Positions 48,542-55,693 of a DNA stretch of 64,000 bases are shown one piece after another. The stretch comes from Nosocomiicoccus massiliensis. GTDB taxonomy: Bacteria; Bacillota; Bacilli; Staphylococcales; Salinicoccaceae. The notes below the pieces were generated by a model that saw only the letters and a program-made list of their open reading frames with translations, made no database searches and was not told the origin of the DNA. Numbering within the stretch: the stretch's first letter is position 1; each line of letters begins with the position of its first letter. A program made the position numbers and the translations under genes. The stretch covers positions 496,001 to 560,000 of the forward strand of contig NZ_CP136964.1 in assembly GCF_002871345.2 (NCBI RefSeq), in the 5' to 3' direction.

Positions 48542-48754
48542 GTGTCAAAACGATTGATGAAATTAAAAAAACTATCCTAGAGTTAGTTGCAAGTGAGAAC
48601 ATTTCAAACTATAGGATTAGTAAGGATACTGGTATTAGTGTTGGGGGATTCAAAAATATAAAAAAGTATATGGGCAGAGGTAAAGTTTAAAGTTTATTTG
48701 ATTCCATTTGAACCGTTAAAAATTATTGAGGACGAATTCAAAGAATATAAATAA
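48542..48754 (+). pseudogene. Small helix-turn-helix gene, decayed
   Basis: The frame TIDEIKKTILELVASENIS continuing NYRISKDTGISVGGFKNIK clearly matches the small HTH proteins at 49117, 49805 and 50071 (compare NVSGYRIQKDTGVSSSNF). It has no start codon in frame (an extra A after GTGTCAAA would create MSKTIDEI), and it stops at 48690. In the next frame the end continues (KFKVYLIPFEPLKIIEDEF) to 48754. So at least two indels are needed to restore it. Treated as a remnant. Confidence 0.65.
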
Positions 48755-48837
48755 AATAACCTTCTTTTCTTTATATTATATAACATATATCGTTGACTTC
48801 GTGATTATAATCATGCGTAATATAAGGATATGAAGGA

Positions 48838-48948
48838 ATGAGCAGAAGAAAAGAGAAACAAAAAGAACGAAATGAAGAGTTATTAATCCGACTAGCAATA
48901 ATCCATACAGTATTAGCTCTGATTAATTTCATCAAATCGTTCTTCTAA
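48838..48948 (+). CDS. Small charged/hydrophobic membrane peptide
   Basis: An intact 36-residue open frame: a charged N-terminus (MSRRKEKQKERNEE) followed by one hydrophobic helix (LLIRLAIIHTVLALINFI) and KSFF. An AAGGA site lies 9 bp upstream. A TTGACT/TAATAT pair at about 48793 and 48818 may be its promoter. A GC hairpin (GGGGCTATGCCCC) follows as a probable terminator. It has the form of small membrane toxins, but it is unassigned. Confidence 0.5.
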   Translation: MSRRKEKQKERNEELLIRLAIIHTVLALINFIKSFF

Positions 48949-48951
48949 GGA

Positions 48952-48965
48952 TTGGGGCTATGCCC
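48952..48965 (+). terminator. Short GC hairpin after small peptide gene
   Basis: GGGGC-TAT-GCCCC sits 4 bp after the peptide stop codon, followed by a weak T/C tract. A possible terminator. Confidence 0.4.
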
Positions 48966-48999
48966 CTCTCCCTACTATTCTAGTATAGGAGTGATAAAA

Positions 49000-49087
49000 A
49001 TGACAGAAAAAAACACAACGTATCTTAATTACTTTAATGATTATTAATATAATTATTTCAACAATCACATTAATTATTAATTGGTAA
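49000..49087 (+). pseudogene. Small membrane peptide gene, broken by 1-base insertion in A-run
   Basis: The ATG at 49000-49002 has an AGGAG site 8 bp upstream. The frame (MTEKNTTYLNYFNDY) ends early. Removing one A from the seven-A run at 49007-49013 gives a 28-residue hydrophobic peptide (MTEKTQRILITLMIINII then ISTITLIINW) ending at 49087. It closely resembles the restored peptide at 48453 in length, start (MT..K) and hydrophobic pattern. The indel again lies in the A-run right behind the start codon. Confidence 0.55.
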
Positions 49088-49116
49088 CTTTAAATTATTC
49101 TGCTCATTCCATAAAT

Positions 49117-49311
49117 ATGAGAAATAATATAATTAAATTGTTAGAAGATAAGTCTATAAGCGCTGCTGAAATCAGCAGACAAACTGGTATTGACACTTCT
49201 ACAATTCAAAAATATCATTTAGGATCATTGAAAATAGACCGAATGATATTAAACAATGCTGAAAAGTTATACGAATACGCAAAGTCAAAGGGTATTAAAT
49301 CTATTATATAA
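49117..49311 (+). CDS. Small helix-turn-helix protein 1
   Basis: A 64-residue HTH protein (MRNNIIKLLEDKSISAAEIS, then RQTGIDTSTIQKYHLGSLKI). The recognition helix pattern is that of a XRE-like fold. The only ATG at a suitable place is 49117, with no ribosome-binding sequence. A TTG start at 49081 overlaps the end of the preceding peptide gene. The YEYAKSKG tail recurs in its paralogues. Probably a small transcription factor. Confidence 0.65.
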   Translation: MRNNIIKLLEDKSISAAEISRQTGIDTSTIQKYHLGSLKIDRMILNNAEKLYEYAKSKGIKSII

Positions 49312-49380
49312 CCTCTTTTAATCCTATCTAACCACAAAGAGTTTATAATATGAAAATTATCAAAAAGTAGAAACGTTTTT

Positions 49381-49414
49381 AACCTCCAGAAATATAAGTT
49401 TCTGGAGGTTTTCT
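49381..49414 (+). terminator. Terminator after small HTH gene
   Basis: A 12-bp stem (AACCTCCAGAAA with TTTCTGGAGGTT, 49381-49410) followed by TTTTCTATG. It may also work on the minus strand. Confidence 0.85.
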
Positions 49415-49804
49415 ATGCTACGTATTAATTCGAAAAACGTTTTGAATATAGCTCAGGTAAAATATTGGTTGAAATAAAAATAAGAGCCGAAAGAATTAAG
49501 ACACAAACAGAAATAATAAGAACATTGTTTACATCTTAACCGCAATCGGCACTTTAATTAAAGTGTGGTGGAGCTTTTAGCACCCCACTTACTAAATATT
49601 ATATAGAACGGTAAAGGTATTTACAATTTAAAGAATAAATAAAGAGCAAATGAAATGTTAGTTATCAAGATTGCACTCTCCTAATTGGTAATACCTATGT
49701 AACGTGTTCATTATATTAAGGATAATATCCATTTTATTAGTCTTAACAAAATAAAATAACTAAAATTATAGATAACTATCATTTAACTTCGGAAGACGTT
49801 TTAT
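49415..49804. other. Gap with palindrome and hairpin, no gene
   Basis: About 390 bp with no credible gene. It contains the perfect 16-bp palindrome CACTTTAATTAAAGTG (49550-49565), which runs directly into an approximate GC hairpin (about 49561-49590). A fragment reading FEKRFEYSSGKILVEIK then IRAERIKTQTEIIRTL lacks a start codon and may be a gene remnant. Confidence 0.6.
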
Positions 49805-50002
49805 ATGTTTAATGAAATTGATCAAACTATTTTAAAGTTATTCAAAGAAGAGTCTGGTTACTCAGTTTCTAAACAAGCAGGACTATCCTACCAAACTGTT
49901 CAAGATTTAAGAAATGGAAAATCTAGTTTAGAAAAAGCACGTTATGAAACTATAAAATCTTTATATGAGTACGCAAAAAAACAAGGATATAATATTCTAT
50001 AG
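49805..50002 (+). CDS. Small helix-turn-helix protein 2
   Basis: 65 residues, intact. Start MFNEIDQTILKLFKEESGYS with HTH segment VSKQAGLSYQTVQDLRNGKS and tail YETIKSLYEYAKKQGYNIL. A GGAAG sequence precedes the ATG. Clear paralogue of its neighbours (shared LY.YAK..GY tail). Confidence 0.7.
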   Translation: MFNEIDQTILKLFKEESGYSVSKQAGLSYQTVQDLRNGKSSLEKARYETIKSLYEYAKKQGYNIL

Positions 50003-50070
50003 AATAATTTAACAATACATATTTCTATATTTAAAAGTAGCTAAAACTATAAATAAAAGGAAGTGCTTTA

Positions 50071-50271
50071 ATGAATCCTATTGAAGAAGTTGAACATATG
50101 ATAAAACAATTAATTGAGGATGAGAATGTATCTGGCTATAGAATTCAAAAAGATACTGGTGTTTCATCTAGCAATTTTAACGCAATCAGAAGAGGAGAAA
50201 GAGACTATAAAAACCTCACATTTGAGGTAATTATAAAATTATATAATTACGCAAAAAACCATGGATATTAA
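50071..50271 (+). CDS. Small helix-turn-helix protein 3
   Basis: 66 residues, intact. MNPIEEVEHMIKQLIEDEN, HTH segment GYRIQKDTGVSSSNFNAIRR, tail VIIKLYNYAKNHGY. Ribosome site AAAGGAAG 9 bp before the ATG. Convergent with the unknown paralogue gene ending at 50291. Fourth related HTH frame in 1.7 kb, counting the decayed copy. Confidence 0.7.
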   Translation: MNPIEEVEHMIKQLIEDENVSGYRIQKDTGVSSSNFNAIRRGERDYKNLTFEVIIKLYNYAKNHGY

Positions 50272-50290
50272 TCCCTGGTATATAATATGT

Positions 50291-50629
50291 TTATTCTTTA
50301 TTAGGTAGCCTTATCTTGATTACTTGCCTACTTTTTATCTTGTATGGCCCTTTCCCACCCGTATCTCTAATTTCTTTTATCATTCTTAAAGCTTTTTCTA
50401 ATGTTGGCCTATCTTCTTTGTCCTGAACATATGAGTAGATATATTGTTGAACGGCTCTAAGCTTTTCTTGGTGGGGTATTCCTAATTTATCCAGATAATC
50501 AAACATAATATCCTGATCCTTGAAAAATACATAAGCATTATCACCAAATATATGCGGTCCTACTAATCTCTTTTCTTCATCAGTAGCCTTATCAAACGGT
50601 TTAATAATATATTTTTCTACGTTAGTCAT
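50291..50629 (-). CDS. Hypothetical protein, tandem paralogue A
   Basis: A 112-residue cytosolic protein with no family I recognise. It is about 60% identical to the neighbouring gene at 50642 across their first ~90 residues: both begin MTNVEKYII and share KRLVGP.IFGDN and IMFDYLDKLGIPH. No membrane segments. The basic tail (SRQVIKIRLPNKE) is unique to this copy. Start ATG with a modest site. Intact frame and conserved paralogue make it a real gene. Confidence 0.7.
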   Translation of the reverse strand: MTNVEKYIIKPFDKATDEEKRLVGPHIFGDNAYVFFKDQDIMFDYLDKLGIPHQEKLRAVQQYIYSYVQDKEDRPTLEKALRMIKEIRDTGGKGPYKIKSRQVIKIRLPNKE

Positions 50630-50641
50630 CGTAAAACACCC

Positions 50642-50941
50642 CTATTTAAGATCATAGTAACCCTGTGCATGAAGTTCTCTAATCTCTTTAATCTTACTTA
50701 ATGCTTCTTCTAACGTCGGCTTTTCGTCCTGGTATTGGATATCCGAAATAATATACTTTAGTACTCTTCTTATCTCCTCATGATGTGGTATACCTAGTTT
50801 GTCCAGATAATCGAACATGATATCTTCATCTCTAAAAAACACTGCAGGATTGTCACCAAATATACAAGGGCCGACTAACCTCTTTTCATCATCACTTGCA
50901 TCATGAAATGGTTCTATAATGTATTTTTCTACGTTAGTCAT
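50642..50941 (-). CDS. Hypothetical protein, tandem paralogue B
   Basis: A 99-residue paralogue of the gene at 50291, 12 bp upstream of it. It has MTNVEKYIIEPFHDASDDEK, then IFGDNPAVFF and EDIMFDYLDKLGIPHH, and PTLEEALSKIKEIREL. AGGAGGTG-type site before the ATG. The pair probably arose by tandem duplication and is co-transcribed, convergent to the small HTH gene. Function unknown. Confidence 0.7.
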   Translation of the reverse strand: MTNVEKYIIEPFHDASDDEKRLVGPCIFGDNPAVFFRDEDIMFDYLDKLGIPHHEEIRRVLKYIISDIQYQDEKPTLEEALSKIKEIRELHAQGYYDLK

Positions 50942-51221
50942 ACATAAACACCTCCTGATAGTCCGTATTTAAAAGGATAATATTGTCATCAATATTTTTA
51001 TCAAATGCTCAAAATATAATCTCTAGCCTTAATAGAATTTCAGTAAAATAATCATCTATCACATTCTAATTATAGACTATTAAACATTTAAAGCATATTT
51101 GTACACGCTCCTTGCCTTCTTATAGTTTCTCACCTATTATAGAATCTAACAAAAGCGTTTTATTAAAAGTAAATTGATAAAAAAACAAAGTATGAAAACT
51201 TAATTTTTAGGAGGATTTTTA
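50942..51221. other. AT-rich gap with no gene
   Basis: About 280 bp between the unknown paralogue pair and the PhnA-like gene. I see only promoter-type AT-rich sequence, no repeat or coding frame. Confidence 0.5.
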
Positions 51222-51569
51222 ATGAGTACAACATTACCTGCTTGTCCAAGTTGTAATCAGGAGTATACATATGAGGATGGTCAATTGTATATTTGTCCGA
51301 TGTGCGGTCACGAGTGGACGAAGGATTCTCAACTTGAGTTTGAGGAATCTCAACTCGTTCGTGATGCTCATGGAACGGTTTTAAACGATGGTGATTCAAT
51401 CACTGTGATTAAAGATCTAAAAGTTAAAGGTTCTTCTGATTCAATTAAAAAAGGAACAAATATTAAGAGTATTAGACTAATAGAACCTGAGGATGGACAT
51501 GATATTGAATGTAAGATTCCTGGCTTTGGTCAGATGAAGCTAAAATCAGAATTTGTAAAGAAGATATAA
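51222..51569 (+). CDS. PhnA/YjdM-family zinc-ribbon protein
   Basis: A 115-residue protein of the alkylphosphonate utilisation PhnA (YjdM) family. The N-terminal zinc ribbon is CPSCNQEYTYEDGQLYICPM (C at residues ~9, 12 and two further in CPMCGHEW). The C-terminal PhnA domain is LVRDAHGTVLNDGDSITVIK then DLKVKGSSDSIKKGTNIK. Despite the historical name, a role in phosphonate breakdown is doubtful for this family. AGGAGG precedes the ATG. Confidence 0.85.
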   Translation: MSTTLPACPSCNQEYTYEDGQLYICPMCGHEWTKDSQLEFEESQLVRDAHGTVLNDGDSITVIKDLKVKGSSDSIKKGTNIKSIRLIEPEDGHDIECKIPGFGQMKLKSEFVKKI

Positions 51570-51631
51570 ATTTAAAGTATAAATATTAATTAAACGTCGG
51601 TTCATATGAATAACCATATGTACCGACGCTT

Positions 51632-52865
51632 TTAATATGACAATAATCTTTCGATAAAACTGTCTTTTATTTCATAAACGACTGGGTTACCTTTTAACTT
51701 ATCGAGCTTATCCAAATGTTTTTTTAGAATTTTATCTACTTTTTGTCTGCTAAACGGCACCTCTTCTACTAATTTCTTCACCGATATTCTAGAGTAATGA
51801 CTACCAAACACTTTATCTTCTAATAATTTTTTTATTACGATAAATTCATCGTCCAATAAATTTTCATTTTTAAGATTTTCTACTAAAAGCGATAGCTTTT
51901 GTTCGTTATCTTCAAAATCTTTAATTGCACTTTCTTGGCCTTCAATAATAAGTTTTAACATCGTGTCTATAAATAAAGTCAATTCACCTTTATTATGGAA
52001 GTTTGTTGCTTTTTCAAATGACTTATCATATTTCCCTTTATTTCTATTTATAGTATAGGAAAAAGTAAATGCAGTTATGATATCTAGGTAAGCGCTCAAT
52101 TCCTTCGCAAGTATATACCTTCCAAGTCTTCCATTACCATCATAAAATGGATGTAAGTACTCAAACATAAAATGAGTAGAAACTATTTTTAATAACTGTG
52201 GTGCCTTATAGTATTTATTAAATTGTATAATATCTTTTAAAAACAAATTAATTTCCGCTTCATTAAACTCGTTTCTATGTGTCCATCTATTTGTTGATTT
52301 GTCATATATCCCTACCCCAGATGTTCTAAAAAGTTCTCCATCTGGTAACTCCTCAGGATCTATTTCATTAATTAAAAGTTTGTCATATGCAGTTCTAAAA
52401 TCTTTAACATTTTCGAATCTTTCACCATTCACCTTTTGTAGCGATGTATATTGCTTAACTAGTCCTAAAAATTTCTTGTTTTTCTTATTAACATCCACAC
52501 TATAAATCGCATCTGCAATATCTTCTTTTGTACTACGTATATTTTCTTTTTCATTTGTACTTTGTAACTCATTAATAATTAATTTTGTTATATACGCTTT
52601 CTTTGCTGTTTCTGGTTGCTCATTTAAAAGAAAGTTTATTTTATTAGAGTTTAAGAGTATTGTTTCTGTACTTTCAAATATCGTTTTAGTTATTGAAAAG
52701 AATACTGGATATGATACATCAAGTTTTTGACGTTGATTCTTGAATTGGATGTATATTAATATCTGTTCTGTATGAACCGTAATGATTGAATCTATTTGTG
52801 TATTCATTTTCCCATTCTTGTGTTCCAGACATGTGAAATACCGTTTTTAAATCTTTATACTTCAT
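51632..52865 (-). pseudogene. Fic-family AMP-transferase gene, frameshifted at N-terminus
   Basis: Fic/DOC proteins transfer AMP or related groups to target proteins. The core is complete: inhibitory helix SxxxE(G/N)-type motif STNEKENIRST, and the catalytic HPFYDGNGRLGR at about residue 215-230 of the downstream frame. But the first ~42 residues of the ancestral protein (MKYKDLKTVFHMSGTQEWEN, starting at the ATG at 52865 behind GGTGAG) are in another frame, which continues to HPIQ and then stops. The two frames join near 52735-52745 with a +1 or -2 shift. An internal ATG at 52807 opens a 391-residue frame, but its first ~25 residues do not resemble the family. I treat it as broken, with possible re-initiation. 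Confidence 0.75.
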
Positions 52866-53014
52866 CTTTTACTCACCCACTTTATAAAAAATGTAGTTTT
52901 TATCAAATATACTATAAAATATATATTAATATATCATAAAATAACTGTTTTCTATAGTTTTGTGTTTCAAAATGATACACTTACTTATATCAATTTAATA
53001 ATTCAGGTGATTCT

Positions 53015-53452
53015 ATGATTACACATGATTTTACAGTTCAAACACTTTGGAATAATGGAAGAAATTCTACAGGAGAGTTTAAAGCGGATCATTTAAATGG
53101 AAATATCTCAATACCAAGTTCACTTGGTGGGCCCGGTAATGCTTCAAATCCAGATGAGTTGTTAGTTGCGGCCGCTTCAAGTTGCTATATTATTAGTCTG
53201 TCTGCAGCGTTAGAGCGTGCGAGATTTACTGACGTTACGATTGAACTAACATCTATCGGTACCGCTTCTTTAAGTGATGATGAACAATTTAAAATGGAAA
53301 AAATTACCCACCGCCCGACTATTTCAGTTAATGAAACTGATAAACTTCATAAACGCATCGATCGTCTAATTGAAATCGCAGATCGAAATTGTATGGTTTC
53401 TAAAGCGATTCGAGGTAATGTTGAAATTATTATTGAGCCAATTATTAATTAA
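53015..53452 (+). CDS. OsmC-family peroxide-related protein
   Basis: A 145-residue OsmC/Ohr-fold protein that reduces organic hydroperoxides with two cysteines: AAASSCYIISLS and ADRNCMVSKAIRG. The N-terminal FTVQTLWNNGRNSTGEFKAD is typical of the YmaD-like subgroup. A GGTGA-type site precedes the ATG, and it is divergent from the Fic gene. Not linked to a regulator. Confidence 0.88.
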   Translation: MITHDFTVQTLWNNGRNSTGEFKADHLNGNISIPSSLGGPGNASNPDELLVAAASSCYIISLSAALERARFTDVTIELTSIGTASLSDDEQFKMEKITHRPTISVNETDKLHKRIDRLIEIADRNCMVSKAIRGNVEIIIEPIIN

Positions 53453-53511
53453 CGTTGCGGTTTCTAGATACTTCAACTAAAATTTAACTAATACTCTTTT
53501 TAGGTGATGTT

Positions 53512-54051
53512 ATGAACACGTACTTAATATTATCGATTATATTTGCTGTAATCACGCTGTACTTTTTTACGGTAACTGTAAAAAAGTCACTCCACGAACG
53601 TACTGCGATGTGGGCAGGATTTACAGTAGTTAGCTTAGTCATTACAACAATCGTTATCGGGTTATATCAACAAGAGCGGTTATATTATAACCCAAAGGAA
53701 ATTCCAGATAACGTGATGAGTCAACAAATACAAGACGTTGTACATGCATATAATTTACAAGATGACTATTATGAAGCGGATATTCCAAAGTTTAAAAAAG
53801 GAGAATATCGTCCAAATACTCCTTTGAAGTTCTCTAACTACAAAGTGACGAACATTGTGAAAAAACCAAGAGGACAATATATTACGATTGAAAAGGACAA
53901 TAATTCCGTCGTTATTTATGACCCAGTAGGAAAAAGAAACATTAAACTCGAACAACAATACACATTTATTGGATCACCAAGTTTGTCGTATCCATTCGTA
54001 GTAAAACTACATTACAATAAAGAAGAAAATTCAAAGTTTAAACTTTTTTAA
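53512..54051 (+). CDS. Hypothetical membrane protein
   Basis: A 179-residue protein with two hydrophobic segments at the N-terminus (about residues 3-22 and 36-53) and a soluble C-terminal domain of ~120 residues, probably outside the membrane. The soluble part includes SNYKVTNIVKKPRGQYITIE. No family recognised. The terminator that would follow it is split by an insertion sequence. Confidence 0.65.
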   Translation: MNTYLILSIIFAVITLYFFTVTVKKSLHERTAMWAGFTVVSLVITTIVIGLYQQERLYYNPKEIPDNVMSQQIQDVVHAYNLQDDYYEADIPKFKKGEYRPNTPLKFSNYKVTNIVKKPRGQYITIEKDNNSVVIYDPVGKRNIKLEQQYTFIGSPSLSYPFVVKLHYNKEENSKFKLF

Positions 54052-54073
54052 CACTCTCAAAATGCTTGAGCTG

Positions 54074-54113
54074 CACCCCTAAAGTTGGACACTAAAATCC
54101 AACTTTAGGGGTG
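54074..54113 (+). promoter_or_regulatory. Perfect 16-bp hairpin at the IS left end
   Basis: CACCCCTAAAGTTGGA (54074-54089) is followed, after 8 bases, by its exact reverse complement (54098-54113) and then TTTTT. The right arm carries AGGGGTG, the probable ribosome-binding site of the first IS gene. A transcript entering from outside would therefore hide that site in the hairpin or terminate there. Confidence 0.75.
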
Positions 54114-54120
54114 TTTTTGT

Positions 54121-54663
54121 ATGAAGTATAAAAAGCATAGCTTTGAATTTAAGGTAAAAGTAGTTAATGAATATTTAAATGAAGCAGGAGGATATAAGTT
54201 TTTAGGTGAAAAGCATAATGTGGATAGATTGCTTGTTCAAACATGGGTAAAACAATACAACACATATGGCTATCAGGGCCTCACTAAATCTCTAAGTAAT
54301 ACTCAATATACTAGTGAATTTAAGTTAGCTGTTTTAAAATATAGAGAAGAAAATCAATTGTCCTATAGAGAAACAGCGGAACACTTTGGTATCAAGCATT
54401 TTTCAACAATCGCTAACTGGAATCGCAAGATTCAAGAAGGTGGCCCAGCTGCTCTAGAGGGCAAACAAGGGAGACCAATAAAACATATGCCTAATAAAGA
54501 ACATAACCAAAAACAATTATCGAAGAGTGAACCACTGAATGAAACAGAACGCGAAGAGTTAGAACGTCTAAGAGAAGAACTAAGAATGAAAGAACTGGAA
54601 AATATCATTCTAAAAAAGTTAAACGCCTTACCGACAGATCCAACAGACAAAAAACGAAAGTAG
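54121..54663 (+). CDS. IS3-family OrfA (DNA-binding half of transposase)
   Basis: A 180-residue protein with two helix-turn-helix units (KHSFEFKVKVVNEYLNEAGG region, and LKYREENQLSYRETAEHFG region) and a C-terminal leucine-rich helical stretch (EREELERLREELRMKELEN), typical of IS150-type OrfA. The ATG follows AGGGGTG in the end hairpin. A slippery A AAA AAG heptamer lies at 54612-54618 near its 3' end, where ribosomes shift by -1 into the transposase frame. Confidence 0.93.
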   Translation: MKYKKHSFEFKVKVVNEYLNEAGGYKFLGEKHNVDRLLVQTWVKQYNTYGYQGLTKSLSNTQYTSEFKLAVLKYREENQLSYRETAEHFGIKHFSTIANWNRKIQEGGPAALEGKQGRPIKHMPNKEHNQKQLSKSEPLNETEREELERLREELRMKELENIILKKLNALPTDPTDKKRK

Positions 54664-55535
54664 CGCTTGAGGTAAGGCAAGAAACGACTTATACACTAAA
54701 AGAGATTTTAACAGTGTTGAAGCTACCAAAGTCTGTATATTACTACTGGATAAAACATATGGATGATCAGGAACAGAAAGATCAATGGCTAGTAGAAAAA
54801 ATTAAAGAAATTGTATCAAAACATAAAGGTAGATATGGTTACAGAAGAATCAAAGCAATACTCGAGCACAGAGAACAAATTGTGGTGAATCATAAGCGTT
54901 TATTACGCATTATGAAAACCTATAATTTACTGTGTCAAAAATTCAAAAATAAATCGAGAACACGTTACAGTTCATATAAAGGACAAGTTGGAAAAGTCGC
55001 TCCAAATAAGGTAAAGCGTAACTTTAAGCCGAAAACATTTAATCAACTATGGGTCACAGATGTCACAGAGTTTGCGTTACCTATCAAAGGCAAGAAACTA
55101 TATTTATCAACGATTATGGATTGTTATAACTCTGAAGTGATTGCCTATCAATTAAGTCGTTCACCAAACCTAGCAATCGCTATAAATCCTTTAAATAAAG
55201 CACTTGAGGAACACCAACACAATCTAAACCAATTAGTTGTTCACTCGGATCAAGGATTTCATTATCAGCATAGTAGTTGGGGAAATACCATAACAGAATA
55301 TGGTGCAACAATGAGTATGTCACGTAAAGGAAACTGTTTAGATAATTCACCGATGGAGAACTTCTTTGGCTTATTAAAGCAGGAAATGTTTTATGGAGAA
55401 GTATTCAAGACATATGAAGCATTAGAGATTGCAGTACATGAATATATTAGATACTATAATAAAGATAGAATTAAGCTAAAATTAAAAGGCATGTCTCCTG
55501 AAGAATTCAGGAAACATACCTTACAATCCGCTTAA
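54612..55535 (+). CDS. IS3-family transposase catalytic part (OrfB, by -1 frameshift)
   Basis: DDE transposase of the rve type, read after a -1 shift at 54612-54618. Conserved residues: LWVTDVTEFAL (first D), VVHSDQGFHY (second D), and NSPMENFFGLLKQE (E). The N-terminal helical segment is KEILTVLKLPKSVYYYW. The HTH_21 segment KHKGRYGYRRIKAILE is present. An independent ATG or TTG start near 54714 is unlikely to be the main one. It ends just before the right inverted repeat. Confidence 0.93.
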   Translation, partial: KKVKRLTDRSNRQKTKVALEVRQETTYTLKEILTVLKLPKSVYYYWIKHMDDQEQKDQWLVEKIKEIVSKHKGRYGYRRIKAILEHREQIVVNHKRLLRIMKTYNLLCQKFKNKSRTRYSSYKGQVGKVAPNKVKRNFKPKTFNQLWVTDVTEFALPIKGKKLYLSTIMDCYNSEVIAYQLSRSPNLAIAINPLNKALEEHQHNLNQLVVHSDQGFHYQHSSWGNTITEYGATMSMSRKGNCLDNSPMENFFGLLKQEMFYGEVFKTYEALEIAVHEYIRYYNKDRIKLKLKGMSPEEFRKHTLQSA

Positions 55536-55606
55536 GTCCAAAAGTCCAACTTTTGGGTAGCACATCAGCTATGAGAGTGTTTTTTTATAATTTATTTATA
55601 TTTTAT

Positions 55607-55675
55607 TAGCTTTTCTAAAGGAAATTAATTATAATCTAATTAATATATATAAGTTATATTGTATATATTAATTAG
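55607..55675 (+). promoter_or_regulatory. Promoter with operator-like palindrome of the ABC operon
   Basis: A -10 TATAAT (55630-55635), with a weak -35 17 bp upstream, is followed immediately by a perfect 14-bp inverted repeat CTAATTAATATATA/TATATATTAATTAG (55636-55649 and 55662-55675, 12-bp spacer). It lies directly before the AAAGGAGG site. A bound regulator here would block transcription. No regulator gene is nearby. Confidence 0.6.
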
Positions 55676-55693
55676 AAAGGAGGAATTTATCAA

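Larger units (their letters stand above)
54067..55568 (+). mobile_element. IS3-family (IS150-type) insertion sequence, 1502 bp
   Basis: A complete element. The imperfect terminal inverted repeats (54067-54090 and 55545-55568) both start TGA and share TGC...CCC...AAAGTTGGAC. A 3-bp direct duplication GCT flanks it (54064-54066 and 55569-55571). It contains two overlapping frames joined by a -1 frameshift, typical of IS3 elements, and all ORFs are intact. The element looks recently acquired and capable of transposition. Confidence 0.93.
54051..55587 (+). terminator. Terminator of the 53512 gene, split by an insertion sequence
   Basis: The left arm ACACTCTCA (54051-54059) and the right arm TGAGAGTGT (55573-55581, followed by a T-run) are perfect complements. 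Joined after removal of the IS and one copy of its 3-bp target duplication, they form an ordinary hairpin with an 8-base loop just after the stop codon. The element sits in that loop. Confidence 0.85.

Noticed and set aside
53755-53958. Minus-strand open frame opposite the 53512 gene
   Set aside because: It is a shadow of the coding strand with no ribosome site or family resemblance.
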